This document shows positions 8,512 to 16,976 of a DNA stretch of 64,000 nucleotides, piece by piece. The stretch is from Phycisphaerales bacterium. Lineage in GTDB: Bacteria > Planctomycetota > Phycisphaerae > Tepidisphaerales > Tepidisphaeraceae. The translations under genes were made by a program, and so were the position numbers. Positions within the stretch are counted from its first letter, which is position 1. Each line of letters begins with the position of its first letter. Where the stretch lies: assembly GCA_020847375.1 (NCBI GenBank), contig JADLCB010000019.1, positions 124,001 to 188,000 of the forward strand, in the 5' to 3' direction. The notes under the pieces are model-generated. The model was given only the letters and a program-made list of their open reading frames with translations. It did no database searches and had not been told where the DNA came from.

Positions 8512-10278
8512 TTGAAATATCTCTTTGCTGGTTTATTTCTGGTTATCGTCGGTCTGAGTGTTCTGACGGCCCTGAGCTTGCCGAATTCACAGAGCGATGT
8601 CCCGATATTCTACTGGGTGACCGACAAAAATCCCGCCCGAACAGATCAGGTGCGGCTTTTCCACCAGTGGATGCTCACCGAGGGTCACACGAAAGAATTT
8701 ACGCTGGATAATGCCGATCATGCCAAGCGATTCATTGGTCGCAACATTGACGTGGTGCGCGATGTGGCGGATTCAGAGCTTCAGCCGCAGGGTGAGCAGT
8801 TGCAGCAACTACTGGCGGCGCATGAAAAGGGTCAGGCTATCCCTGATTCGATACAATTTCCGGTAAAAGTGCTGCTGCCTGAAGCACGTCTGGCGCTGGA
8901 TATGGCCAATCGGGATCCCACCAAACAGATTATCCAGAGTGTCAGCGGAGTGGCGGGCGATGTGCAGGATATCGGCAGCATGCAGCTACCCTATTTTCAG
9001 GAAATTGGCGTGACGCATGACCTGACCGAATGGGGAAAAGAGCTTCATTTTGATCCCAGTCGAACGTATCCGGCGCTTTTGACGGATATAACCGTACCCG
9101 ATCAGGATGAGCAGTTGCATCAGTATCTGTTTCCCTGCAATGTGACGGTTGGTGCTTTTATCATCAACAAGGAAGCCTTCCGCCAGTGGGGTCAGCCGAT
9201 ACCTCCGCGCATCTGGTCGCTCGAGGAATTTGAACGTCGCGGCAAAGCGTTCGTTGAAGCAGCCAATAAAGGGCAGGCGCGCCGGACGGTGTTTTTCGCC
9301 AACGGTGTCCCGACATCGATTTTGTGGGCGAGTTTGGGCGGTGCACGATTCAATGAAACCAATACCGGTTGCACCCTGGATTCACCAGCTTGCATCAAGG
9401 CACTGGAATTGGCGCACAAATGGATGTTTGTGGATCATCTGGTGCCCACGGCTGCGGATACAGCCAGTTTTTCTAGCGATTCGGGTTATGGTGGTCTGAT
9501 CGCCCAGATGTTCAACAACAACGAGCATCCCGAGCGGGGGCAGATCGGCATGATGTATGCGGGCCGATATTTGCTGATTGAATTTCGCAAATATGATCAG
9601 GTGCGCAAGGAACGTGGCCAGCCTTTGATCGATTATGGTCTGTCTGAAGCGCCCAACGGCGGTTTTCGTAACGGGTATATCATGGCACGCGGGGCCTTTA
9701 TGTACGAAGGTTCGCCGAATAAGGAACTGGCGAAGTATTTCCTGCAGTTTTTAGCCAGCAAGCCCTACAACATGCAGATTGTCAAAGATGCCGATGGGCT
9801 GCCCCCAGACCCGCAAACTACGCAGACTGAGGAGTATCTGCGTCCGCCGGATCATCCCAATGAATGGGAACTCCATGAAGGTTTTGCACAAATGGCCAAT
9901 GAAATCGCGATTGGTGAAAGTTACAGCCCGTTCATCCTGTCAGCCACTGCCGATCGCATCATGGCTGCCTGTGTTGATAAATATATGCAGCAGACGCCGC
10001 TGGAGGGTTTTGAAACGGCTGCCCGCACCATGGCAGTAGCGACCAGCCAGATTAATGATGAAATGCAGCGGACGATCACCGAAAATCCGCAGCTTAAACC
10101 GCTTTACGATAAGTTGATGGCGCGTCAACAACGGATTGACGACTTGAAGCAACGGATCACCGAGTTCGAGACATCCAGCCCGGGCCAGGCGATTCCTGAG
10201 GATATGCGCATCCCGCTGAAGTGGATTAATAACCCATTCCACCAAGCCTACTACAAACACAAGGGCTGGGTGAAGTAA
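8512..10278 (+). CDS. Extracellular solute-binding protein of a sugar ABC importer
   Basis: 588 residues, longer than the usual 400-450 for family 1 binding proteins. It starts at TTG 8512 with GGAG seven bases upstream, giving a signal or membrane anchor MKYLFAGLFLVIVGLSVLTAL with no lipobox cysteine visible. Typical family features include QDIGSMQLPYFQEIGVTHDLTEWG, an FIINKEAFRQWG loop and the C-terminal GFRNGYIMARGAFMYEGSPNKELAKYFLQFL region. A coiled-coil tail (QINDEMQRTITENPQLKPLYDKL...) follows the fold. It captures a carbohydrate outside the inner membrane and delivers it to the two permeases downstream (45 and 111 base gaps). The ligand cannot be deduced. Confidence 0.9.
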   Translation: MKYLFAGLFLVIVGLSVLTALSLPNSQSDVPIFYWVTDKNPARTDQVRLFHQWMLTEGHTKEFTLDNADHAKRFIGRNIDVVRDVADSELQPQGEQLQQLLAAHEKGQAIPDSIQFPVKVLLPEARLALDMANRDPTKQIIQSVSGVAGDVQDIGSMQLPYFQEIGVTHDLTEWGKELHFDPSRTYPALLTDITVPDQDEQLHQYLFPCNVTVGAFIINKEAFRQWGQPIPPRIWSLEEFERRGKAFVEAANKGQARRTVFFANGVPTSILWASLGGARFNETNTGCTLDSPACIKALELAHKWMFVDHLVPTAADTASFSSDSGYGGLIAQMFNNNEHPERGQIGMMYAGRYLLIEFRKYDQVRKERGQPLIDYGLSEAPNGGFRNGYIMARGAFMYEGSPNKELAKYFLQFLASKPYNMQIVKDADGLPPDPQTTQTEEYLRPPDHPNEWELHEGFAQMANEIAIGESYSPFILSATADRIMAACVDKYMQQTPLEGFETAARTMAVATSQINDEMQRTITENPQLKPLYDKLMARQQRIDDLKQRITEFETSSPGQAIPEDMRIPLKWINNPFHQAYYKHKGWVK

Positions 10279-10323
10279 ATGTTGCCAGCGTGCCGGTGAT
10301 CAGGGAACAACCAGATTGAATCC

Positions 10324-12108
10324 ATGGCCAGAGATAACATGAAGACGACCAATCCACCTTCAGCGGCGCCTGCGGAATCTGATCCGCATTACCAGGAGAT
10401 TCATCGGCGCAATTTGGAGTCAGCCCGCGCGCGTCAGCGCCGCAATTTGCTCTACGGCGTGGGGTTTCTGGCCCCCAACATTCTGGGATTTCTGGCGTTT
10501 ATTGCGATTCCACTGGTCTTTTCCATGGTGCTGGCGTTCAGTAACTGGGACTTGAAGCTGCATAATATGTTCAAGCCCGAATCTCATTTCAAATTTGTTG
10601 GTCTGGACAACTTCATGCGCCTGTTTCAACAGGCGGATTTCTGGCGTTTCCTGGGCAATACGTTGTTTTTGATGATCGGCATGCCCTTTTCCATCGCCGG
10701 CAGTCTGATGGCGGCGATGCTGTTGAGTAAAGATCCGCGCGGCGGCAGCGGCAGGGTCTGGTTGGCGCTGATCGGTGGGGCGATTCTGGTGGCCAGCGCG
10801 ATTCTGCTGACGACCCTGGGCATGGGCGGCAGCGCCATGTTGCTGCTGCTGGGCGGGGTGACCTGTGCAATCCTGATTGGCGGCACAATTGGCGGTAATT
10901 CGATTTATCGCACGTTGTTTTATCTGCCTAATTTTACCGCTGGTGTCGCCACTTATCTGCTGTGGAAAAAACTGTACAGCCCGACCGGGCCGGTGAACGC
11001 AGCTTTAGCGCCGCCATTGGATCAGTTGTCTCATTTTGCCAACGCCACCGGATCGGGTTTGTGGCAGGTTTTGGCGTGGGTCTGTATCGGGTTGTTTATT
11101 TTGTTTTTTGGCTGGGGCGTGCGAAGAATCTGTCGGCAGTGGGAGGAAGGCGATCTGGGCAGGGGCGCAGCATTGTTAGCCATTGGGCTGACTGTAATTC
11201 CGGTGGTGACGGGCTTGGGGTGGTTCAATGTGGTGGACTGGTCGGCTCTTTCACCGGTGAGTGCGATTCAAGCGGATCAGATTGCATCAGCCGATGCCGG
11301 GAGCATTCAGAGCGATTACGCGTCATCATTCCTGGTCAACCAGACCGACTATTTCAACCATGTCCGCCAAGGGCTGGTGCGCAACAATTTTTCGGACAAC
11401 TCCATTGCATTAACCCAACAATCGATTGGTGTTGGTCGGAATATGGCGTTGGTCATGCTGGCTGGGGCACTGTTGGCGCTGATCTGGAATCTGGTGAAAA
11501 CAGTGCGTATTCCGCGATTGTTCCGTTCACGACCGATGGAAGGCGTCGGCAGCAGCCTGATGCTGGGGGCTTCGCTGATGGTGGCGTTGATGGTTTTGTT
11601 GGGTCTGGTCGGTATTGGCGTCAATCTGACAGCGTGGGCATCGCATGAGAGCCTGCAGGCGCCTAAATGGCTGACGGATATGCAGTGGGCCAAACCGGCG
11701 TTGATCATCATGGGTTTCTGGGCGGCGGTGGGGAGCAACACCATGCTGTTGTATCTGGCAGCACTGACCAACGTGCCGCAGGAGCTGTACGAAGCAGCCG
11801 GTATCGATGGTGCTTCGCGTTTCCAGAAGTTCTGGAATGTCACCTGGCCACAACTGGCGCCAACGACCTTTTTCGTGGTGGTCATGGGCGTGATCGGCGG
11901 TCTGCAGGGTGGGTTTGAAATGGCACAGGTTATGACGCTGGGCGGACCGGCGGGGCAGACAACGACGCTGGCGTACTTTATTTACACCGAAGGTTTTGAA
12001 ACAGGCCGGTTGGGGTATAGCTCTGCCGTAGCCTGGGCGTTGTTCCTGATGGTGTTGCTGGTGACTTTGTTTAACTGGAAGTTCGGCAACAAATACGTGA
12101 ACGATTAA
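10324..12108 (+). CDS. Sugar ABC transporter permease, MalF/UgpA type with large insertions
   Basis: 594 residues, about twice the usual 290-320. The family core is clear: first helix FLAPNILGFLAFIAIPLVF, then NFMRLFQQADFWRFLGNTLFL, RTLFYLPNFTAGVATYLLW and the EAA loop YEAAGIDGASRFQKFWNVTWPQL that contacts the ATPase. Two insertions explain the length. One of about 55 residues (near 135-195) adds two hydrophobic helices before RTLFYLP. A second of about 215 residues (near 235-455) adds about four helices and a polar segment before WAKPALIIMGFWAAVGSN. It forms the membrane channel with the next gene product. The ATPase (MsmK/UgpC type) must be encoded elsewhere. An in-frame ATG at 10339 is an alternative start. 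Confidence 0.9.
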   Translation: MARDNMKTTNPPSAAPAESDPHYQEIHRRNLESARARQRRNLLYGVGFLAPNILGFLAFIAIPLVFSMVLAFSNWDLKLHNMFKPESHFKFVGLDNFMRLFQQADFWRFLGNTLFLMIGMPFSIAGSLMAAMLLSKDPRGGSGRVWLALIGGAILVASAILLTTLGMGGSAMLLLLGGVTCAILIGGTIGGNSIYRTLFYLPNFTAGVATYLLWKKLYSPTGPVNAALAPPLDQLSHFANATGSGLWQVLAWVCIGLFILFFGWGVRRICRQWEEGDLGRGAALLAIGLTVIPVVTGLGWFNVVDWSALSPVSAIQADQIASADAGSIQSDYASSFLVNQTDYFNHVRQGLVRNNFSDNSIALTQQSIGVGRNMALVMLAGALLALIWNLVKTVRIPRLFRSRPMEGVGSSLMLGASLMVALMVLLGLVGIGVNLTAWASHESLQAPKWLTDMQWAKPALIIMGFWAAVGSNTMLLYLAALTNVPQELYEAAGIDGASRFQKFWNVTWPQLAPTTFFVVVMGVIGGLQGGFEMAQVMTLGGPAGQTTTLAYFIYTEGFETGRLGYSSAVAWALFLMVLLVTLFNWKFGNKYVND

Positions 12109-12219
12109 CGCGGCACGAACGACTGGCTGCTGCCTGGTGTCATAACCAGCAGCAACGAAGCGGTTGCGACGGTTCATGATTTATAAGTGGTTTTAGATTA
12201 GCAAAGACGAAAGCCGGTA

Positions 12220-13218
12220 ATGTCTACGATCAACCCCAATTCTCAAAACGCCTCCACGGTTGGACAAAACGCACTGGTCGATAGCGCAGGTGGTTCGGTT
12301 GGAGCGACTGTGATTGCGCCGTGCGCCAAAAAATTTGCCAAGCCTTTTTTTTCCACGGCCGTGCTGCATGTGATACTGACATTTGTGTCGCTGTTGATGG
12401 TGTTGCCGTTTGTTTGGATGCTGCTGACCAGCCTCAAACCCGCCGGTGAAGCCAGCGAAGAAAATTGGATCCCCTCGCGTGTTGAAACCATGCCGCTGGT
12501 CGAAAGCCTGCCCAGCGTGAAAGTGCCGACGAATTACGTGGATGTATTTGATGAAGACAACCCGGATGTGAATCGGCGGGGCATTAATTTTGAGCGCTAT
12601 TACTGGAACAGTATTCTGATCGCGACCTGGGTCTCGTTTCTGCAGGTGTTGACCAGCTCCATGGCGGCGTTCAGTTTCAGCCGGATTCAGTGGAAAGGGC
12701 GGGACAAGGTTTTCCTGATGTATCTGGCCACGATGATGCTGCCTGGATTGGTGATGATGATCCCCAACTACCAGATCATGATTTCGCTAAGTTTGGTGGA
12801 CTCGTTTACAGGCCTGATTCTGCCCGCGGCGTTTGGCGCGTTTGGCACGTTCCTGCTGCGCCAGTTCATGATGACGATTCCATCCAGTCTTGACGAAGCG
12901 GCGGAAATTGACGGTGCCAGCAAATGGCGCTTGTTCTGGGATATTATCCTGCCGTTGTCCCGGCCGGGATTGATTACCCTGACGATCTTCACCTTCATCG
13001 GCAATTACAATTCTTATTTCTGGCCTTTGGTGATGATCAAGAGTGAAGCCAAATACACACTCCCCCTTGGCCTGATGTTCTTCGACTCATCGCGCGGGCA
13101 AAGCACTAACATGCTGATGGCCGCTGTCACCATGAGCGTCATCCCCATGATCCTTCTGTTTGTCTTCCTGCAGAAGTATCTGGTCAAGGGGATTCAGCTT
13201 GGCGCGGTGAAGGGCTGA
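12220..13218 (+). CDS. Sugar ABC transporter permease, MalG/UgpE type
   Basis: 332 residues, second membrane component of the importer. The first helix is VILTFVSLLMVLPFVWMLLTSLK, followed by the family's external loop and the conserved SMAAFSFSRIQWKGRD. The EAA loop reads LDEAAEIDGASKWRLFWDIILPLSRPG, which docks the cytoplasmic ATPase, and the C-terminus ends in the typical FLQKYLVKGIQLGAVKG. Roughly six membrane helices are seen. It lies 111 bases after the first permease on the same strand and has normal family length, unlike its partner. No ATPase gene follows, as is common where one ATPase serves several sugar importers. Confidence 0.92.
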   Translation: MSTINPNSQNASTVGQNALVDSAGGSVGATVIAPCAKKFAKPFFSTAVLHVILTFVSLLMVLPFVWMLLTSLKPAGEASEENWIPSRVETMPLVESLPSVKVPTNYVDVFDEDNPDVNRRGINFERYYWNSILIATWVSFLQVLTSSMAAFSFSRIQWKGRDKVFLMYLATMMLPGLVMMIPNYQIMISLSLVDSFTGLILPAAFGAFGTFLLRQFMMTIPSSLDEAAEIDGASKWRLFWDIILPLSRPGLITLTIFTFIGNYNSYFWPLVMIKSEAKYTLPLGLMFFDSSRGQSTNMLMAAVTMSVIPMILLFVFLQKYLVKGIQLGAVKG

Positions 13219-13309
13219 TGCAAGCAGAGGCCTGCCAATCTTTCGGCGCACGATCGCGGGCCAACGAATTAGGCGCGGACTGGCGATATCGGCGGTGCGG
13301 TATCAGTTA

Positions 13310-13654
13310 TTAACTGACCTTTGATCCGGCAGCGACATGCTGGCTGGGACTGATGATAATGACCTTGCCGTCGGTGTCGGTGGCAGCCATCAACATGCCC
13401 TGGCTGGCCTGTCCGCGCATCTGACGCGACGCCAGATTCGCCACAACGACAATCTGTTTGCCTACCAGCTCTTCGGGTTGGTAATGGTTGCGCAGACCGG
13501 CGCAAATTTGTCGCTGCTCACTGCCCAGATCAATTTGCAGGATCAGTAGTTTGTCTGCGTTTTCATGCGGGCGACACTCCAGAATTGTGGCGACGCGCAA
13601 TTCCAGCTTGGCAAAATCATCGTACTGAATCACGTTAACGGCAGGGGTTTCCAT
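13310..13654 (-). CDS. Stand-alone tRNA-binding domain protein (MetRS C-terminal/CsaA-like)
   Basis: 114 residues consisting of one OB-fold tRNA-binding domain, as found at the C-terminus of methionyl-tRNA synthetase and in CsaA. Key segments are FAKLELRVATILECRPHENADKLL, RQICAGLRNHYQPEEL and VVVANLASRQMRGQASQGMLMAA. In separate form it may bind tRNA or act as a trans subunit of MetRS. The ATG at 13654 has GAGGAAAC in front; the frame is open 18 codons further but that part has no homology I recognise. It ends head-on to the permease operon. If the genome's metG lacks this domain, the trans role would be favoured. Confidence 0.88.
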   Translation of the reverse strand: METPAVNVIQYDDFAKLELRVATILECRPHENADKLLILQIDLGSEQRQICAGLRNHYQPEELVGKQIVVVANLASRQMRGQASQGMLMAATDTDGKVIIISPSQHVAAGSKVS

Positions 13655-13997
13655 AGTTTCCTCAGACTGTTTGTCACGGAGTGTATTACTGTAATTCTTT
13701 GGCGACATTTCGCCAAGATGCGCTGGCGTACAATTTCAATTTTGGTTTGCAGTTCATTCAACATGCCCTGTATTGGTCATTTAGTATGGATGAGCCTGCC
13801 ACAAATTGAAATTTTGTCGCGGTTTTCGTTGGTGCAAATCAGAGGTTGCCTATGATTGATTACGCTTGCGCACGGAAATTGCGTGCGTAATTGCAGAGTG
13901 TTGATTGCGGCGTTTTGAATTTGTCTGGCCGCGGTGCGTGCGTCGATGTTGAGGCGCGGCAACCACGGGCTGGAGCATCAACAAAGGAGTGTCAATC
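13655..13997. other. Divergent intergenic region
   Basis: About 340 bases between the tRNA-binding protein and the KGG protein hold no gene I can support. An imperfect hairpin with arms ATTACGC (13859-13865) and GCGTAAT (13885-13891) lies about 110 bases before the KGG start. Promoters for both genes should lie here. Confidence 0.5.
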
Positions 13998-14300
13998 ATG
14001 GCAGGAACAAGCAAACGCGGTTTTGCATCGATGAATGCAGACAAACAACGTGAAATCGCCAGTAAAGGCGGTCGGGCAGCCCATGCCAAAGGTACAGCCC
14101 ATGAATTTACGGCGGATGAGGCGCGCGAGGCTGGCAGAAAGGGCGGAATGGCGATCAGCCAGGATCGCAAACATATGGCTGATATTGGTCGCAAAGGCGG
14201 TATGGAATCTGGTTCGCGCGGTCGTCGCAGCGAATCTCCAGCGCCGGCGGCAGTTGTGTCTGATGCTGGTGATCTTGCGTTGATGGCCCATCCAACGTGA
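13998..14300 (+). CDS. KGG-repeat protein, stress-induced type (GsiB/YciG-like)
   Basis: 100 residues, hydrophilic and rich in Gly, Lys and Arg. It has four KGG-type motifs: ASKGGRAAH, GRKGGMAIS, GRKGGMESG and the N-terminal GTSKRGFASM. These match the short repeat of the bacterial general-stress KGG family (Bacillus GsiB, E. coli YciG), thought to be disordered desiccation or stress protectants. AAGGAG eight bases upstream fixes the ATG at 13998 rather than the GTG three codons earlier. It is monocistronic, facing asd. Role in stress is known for the family only. Confidence 0.85.
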   Translation: MAGTSKRGFASMNADKQREIASKGGRAAHAKGTAHEFTADEAREAGRKGGMAISQDRKHMADIGRKGGMESGSRGRRSESPAPAAVVSDAGDLALMAHPT

Positions 14301-14413
14301 ATCAATAGGTGTATCGGGGCCGCACCAACATTCCACAATCTGTTGAGCGCTGCGATGACTGTGTACCGGGCACGTTTGCCGCAACCACGTGGCGCTGTTA
14401 ACCAACAGCCTGT

Positions 14414-15415
14414 TTACACGAGGTATTCGCCGATCTGGATGGCGTTGGTGGCCGCACCTTTGCGAATCTGGTCGCCAGCGACAAATATCTCCAACCCGCG
14501 CCCATCATCACGACTTTGATCCTGACGAATACGTCCCACCAGTACGTCATCTTGTCCACTGGCGAGACTGGGCATGGGGAATGTATTGGCGGCGGCATCA
14601 TCCACAATTTTCACGCCCGGCGCTTTAGCGAGAATATCGTACGCCTGTTGCGGCGTGATTGGACGCTCGAACTCCAGGTTAATGCTTTCACAATGCGCCC
14701 GCGGAACCGGAACGCGCACGCAGGTTGCGGTCACGGAGATTTTGGCATCGCCGAAGATTTTGTGGGTCTCGTTGACCATCTTCTGTTCTTCTTCGTTGTA
14801 TCCGTTGGCACCGACGGCCGAATTGTGGCTGAATAGATTATTGACGATTTGGTGGGGGAATTTGACCTTTTCGATCGGTGTGCCAGCCGCGTACGCCTTG
14901 ATCTGGCGCTCAAGTTCTTCCAGCCCCCAGGCACCAGCGCCGCTGACCGCCTGATAGGTGCTGACAATGATCCGCTTGACGCGGTTGTGCTTGTGCAGCG
15001 GCCAAACCGGCACATTCATGATGATGGTGCTGCAGTTGGGGTTGGCGATCAGTCCGTTATGCTTGCGAATTTGATCGCTGTTGACTTCCGGTACGATCAG
15101 CGGAATGCCGTCTTTCATACGAAACGCACTGGTGTTGTCGATGACAATCGCCCCGGCCTTGACGGCGCTGGGCGCAAACTCCTTGGAAATGCTTCCGCCG
15201 GCGGAGAAAAAGGCGATTTGCACGCCAGCAAAGCTATCGTGGGTCAATTCCTCGATCGTGAGGGTCTTACCAGCAAATTCAGCCGTTTTACCGGCGCTGC
15301 GGCTGCTGGCCAGGAGTTTCAGACTGGCGATGGGGAAATTTCGTTGAGCCAGAACCTTGAGTAGTTCCTGCCCGACCGCTCCGGTTGCTCCGACAATTGC
15401 AACATTGACCGCCAT
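14414..15415 (-). CDS. asd: Aspartate-semialdehyde dehydrogenase
   Basis: 333 residues. It reduces aspartyl phosphate to aspartate semialdehyde with NADPH, feeding lysine/DAP, threonine and methionine. Visible features are the Rossmann start VAIVGATGAVGQELL, the phosphate site LLASSRSAGK, the nucleophile C128 in IANPNCSTI, and the QAVSGAGAWGLEEL loop. The ATG at 15415 has CTGGAG upstream; the frame is open for 24 codons before it, but these are not conserved. DAP supply connects it to the murE product in this window. The ApgM-like gene about 1.6 kb away may belong to the same amino-acid branch. Confidence 0.95.
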   Translation of the reverse strand: MAVNVAIVGATGAVGQELLKVLAQRNFPIASLKLLASSRSAGKTAEFAGKTLTIEELTHDSFAGVQIAFFSAGGSISKEFAPSAVKAGAIVIDNTSAFRMKDGIPLIVPEVNSDQIRKHNGLIANPNCSTIIMNVPVWPLHKHNRVKRIIVSTYQAVSGAGAWGLEELERQIKAYAAGTPIEKVKFPHQIVNNLFSHNSAVGANGYNEEEQKMVNETHKIFGDAKISVTATCVRVPVPRAHCESINLEFERPITPQQAYDILAKAPGVKIVDDAAANTFPMPSLASGQDDVLVGRIRQDQSRDDGRGLEIFVAGDQIRKGAATNAIQIGEYLV

Positions 15416-15741
15416 GGGTGCATACTCCAGAAAAAGAAAATCGCCCCGAACCTTTACTTGATACTTCCGGCAAAACCAACAACGCAAGCAAACTGAACAA
15501 ACCGGCCAAAGTGCCGCTGTTCAGCATGTTTTTGTCGTTGTTTTTGTCGTCGTCAGCATCAAAATCAGCTCGTGGCGTTCAGAAAATCTTCGTTTGGGCG
15601 CATATTCTTACGTTGAATGACTGAAAATGCAAGTGTTCGGATTTATTGTCGAAAATTAGAACGACCCTTAAATACCCAGTCAATGTGATTATAGGCGCGC
15701 AACGTGCCGGGGAACGGATTTTCTCCCAAGCTGCACGGATG
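15416..15741. other. Intergenic region upstream of asd
   Basis: About 325 bases with no supported gene. It contains a perfect 12-base tandem repeat of TGTTTTTGTCGT at 15527-15550. The asd promoter should lie in this stretch; I cannot place it exactly. Confidence 0.5.
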
Positions 15742-16947
15742 TCAGGATTCAGCGATATCGCGGAAGGCTCTTTGGCGCAGACGCGGCAGCATCTCCCGCA
15801 GCCCCGTCGCCTGAACCGAATCCGGATAAACTTCGATCAGATGTTCAGCCAGTTCAATCGCCTGCGATAAGTGATTGGACTTGATCAGTTCCTGGATACG
15901 ACTCTCTTGTTCCTGGCGTTCCTCCACTTCGGCATTATCGCGGATCAGGTCGATCTGTTCACGAATCGTTGCTGCCCGATGGTGGCTGGCAAATTGTTCC
16001 AGTAGGCGATCGGCGTGTTGCCGTGCTTGCCGCCAGTTGCGGTGATTGATGTGATTTTTGGTTTCCTGGTAGACCTGTTCGGCCGTTGCGCTGTGCCAAA
16101 GCGTGTATTCTTTGGCAACTCGACGACTCTGCTCCGCCGCTTCGGCGTTGTCGGGGTAGTCCGCTGCCACCTGCTGAGCGAGTTGCATCGCCTGATCCCA
16201 GTGGGCGAGTGCGATCAAATCCCCGATGCGCTGTTGCGATTGGTCGAGCGCGGTCAACTCGGCGTTGGCTTGGGCGATGCGCAACTCCTGTCGAACCTGC
16301 TCGACTTCGGAATCATTCTGGTGATCGACGGAGGCCTTTTCCAGCAGATGCTGCGCCTGGCTCCAGTTGCCTTGATGGATTTGCGTTTGGGCGCGTTTCA
16401 GCAGGTCGATCTTCTGGTCGTATTGATGTTTCTCAGCCAGCTCGCGCCGTTGGGTTTCGTCCATCAACGCGATGTCGCGCAGCTCCTGAAGCAATTGCGT
16501 TAGCTGCGGTGCGATGGCCATATTGGCTGATGGATGCCCTGGGGCAAATGGGGTGGCTGCAATACCACCAGCATGGGCACCCTGATCTTCCTCATCTTCT
16601 TCCCTTCGCGCCTGATCGACCGCCAGCGTACTGCGCAGGAGATTAAACTCATCGCGCAATTCCAGAAGTGTTTCGTTGATTTGTCCCAGCTCATTGCTGG
16701 TACTGGCATGGCCGGGGGTTTGCTCCACAGATCGCGCTGATTGATTCAGCAGCGCCGCCAGCCCCAGCAAGGTCAATCCAATTCCGACGCCCACCATCAG
16801 CAGAAGCAGGATCGTTGGGAGTGTCACCATCCACGCCTGGCTGGCCTGACGGGCGGAAATCAATTTCAGTACGATCAACGCCAGCATTGCCCCCAGGACC
16901 AAACCACCGCTGATCTGCATTGCCAGGATAAGTCGGTTGTTGCGCAT
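15742..16947 (-). CDS. Membrane-anchored protein with helical (TPR-like) repeats, function unknown
   Basis: 401 residues from the ATG at 16947, which has GAGGAT seven bases upstream; the upstream ATG at 16980 would overlap the preceding gene. Two hydrophobic helices lie at the N-terminus (LILAMQISGGLVLGAMLALIVLKLI and LPTILLLLMVGVGIGLTLLGLAALL). A Glu/Gln-rich helical region follows, with TPR-like units of about 35 residues such as KIDLLKRAQTQIHQGNWSQAQHLLEKA, IGDLIALAHWDQAMQLAQQVAADYPDNAEA and IQELIKSNHLSQAIELAEHLIEVYPDS. It is probably a scaffold at the inner membrane. It directly follows the ApgM-like gene (stop at 16977). No family name is assigned. Confidence 0.75.
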   Translation of the reverse strand: MRNNRLILAMQISGGLVLGAMLALIVLKLISARQASQAWMVTLPTILLLLMVGVGIGLTLLGLAALLNQSARSVEQTPGHASTSNELGQINETLLELRDEFNLLRSTLAVDQARREEDEEDQGAHAGGIAATPFAPGHPSANMAIAPQLTQLLQELRDIALMDETQRRELAEKHQYDQKIDLLKRAQTQIHQGNWSQAQHLLEKASVDHQNDSEVEQVRQELRIAQANAELTALDQSQQRIGDLIALAHWDQAMQLAQQVAADYPDNAEAAEQSRRVAKEYTLWHSATAEQVYQETKNHINHRNWRQARQHADRLLEQFASHHRAATIREQIDLIRDNAEVEERQEQESRIQELIKSNHLSQAIELAEHLIEVYPDSVQATGLREMLPRLRQRAFRDIAES

Positions 16948-16976
16948 GTGGATATCCTCACGATTGCGGTGGCGAT

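Noticed and set aside
13303-13317. TCAGTTA-T-TAACTGA palindrome at the end of the tRNA-binding gene
   Set aside because: A one-base centre cannot form a terminator hairpin and there is no T-run; position over the stop codon gives no regulatory logic.
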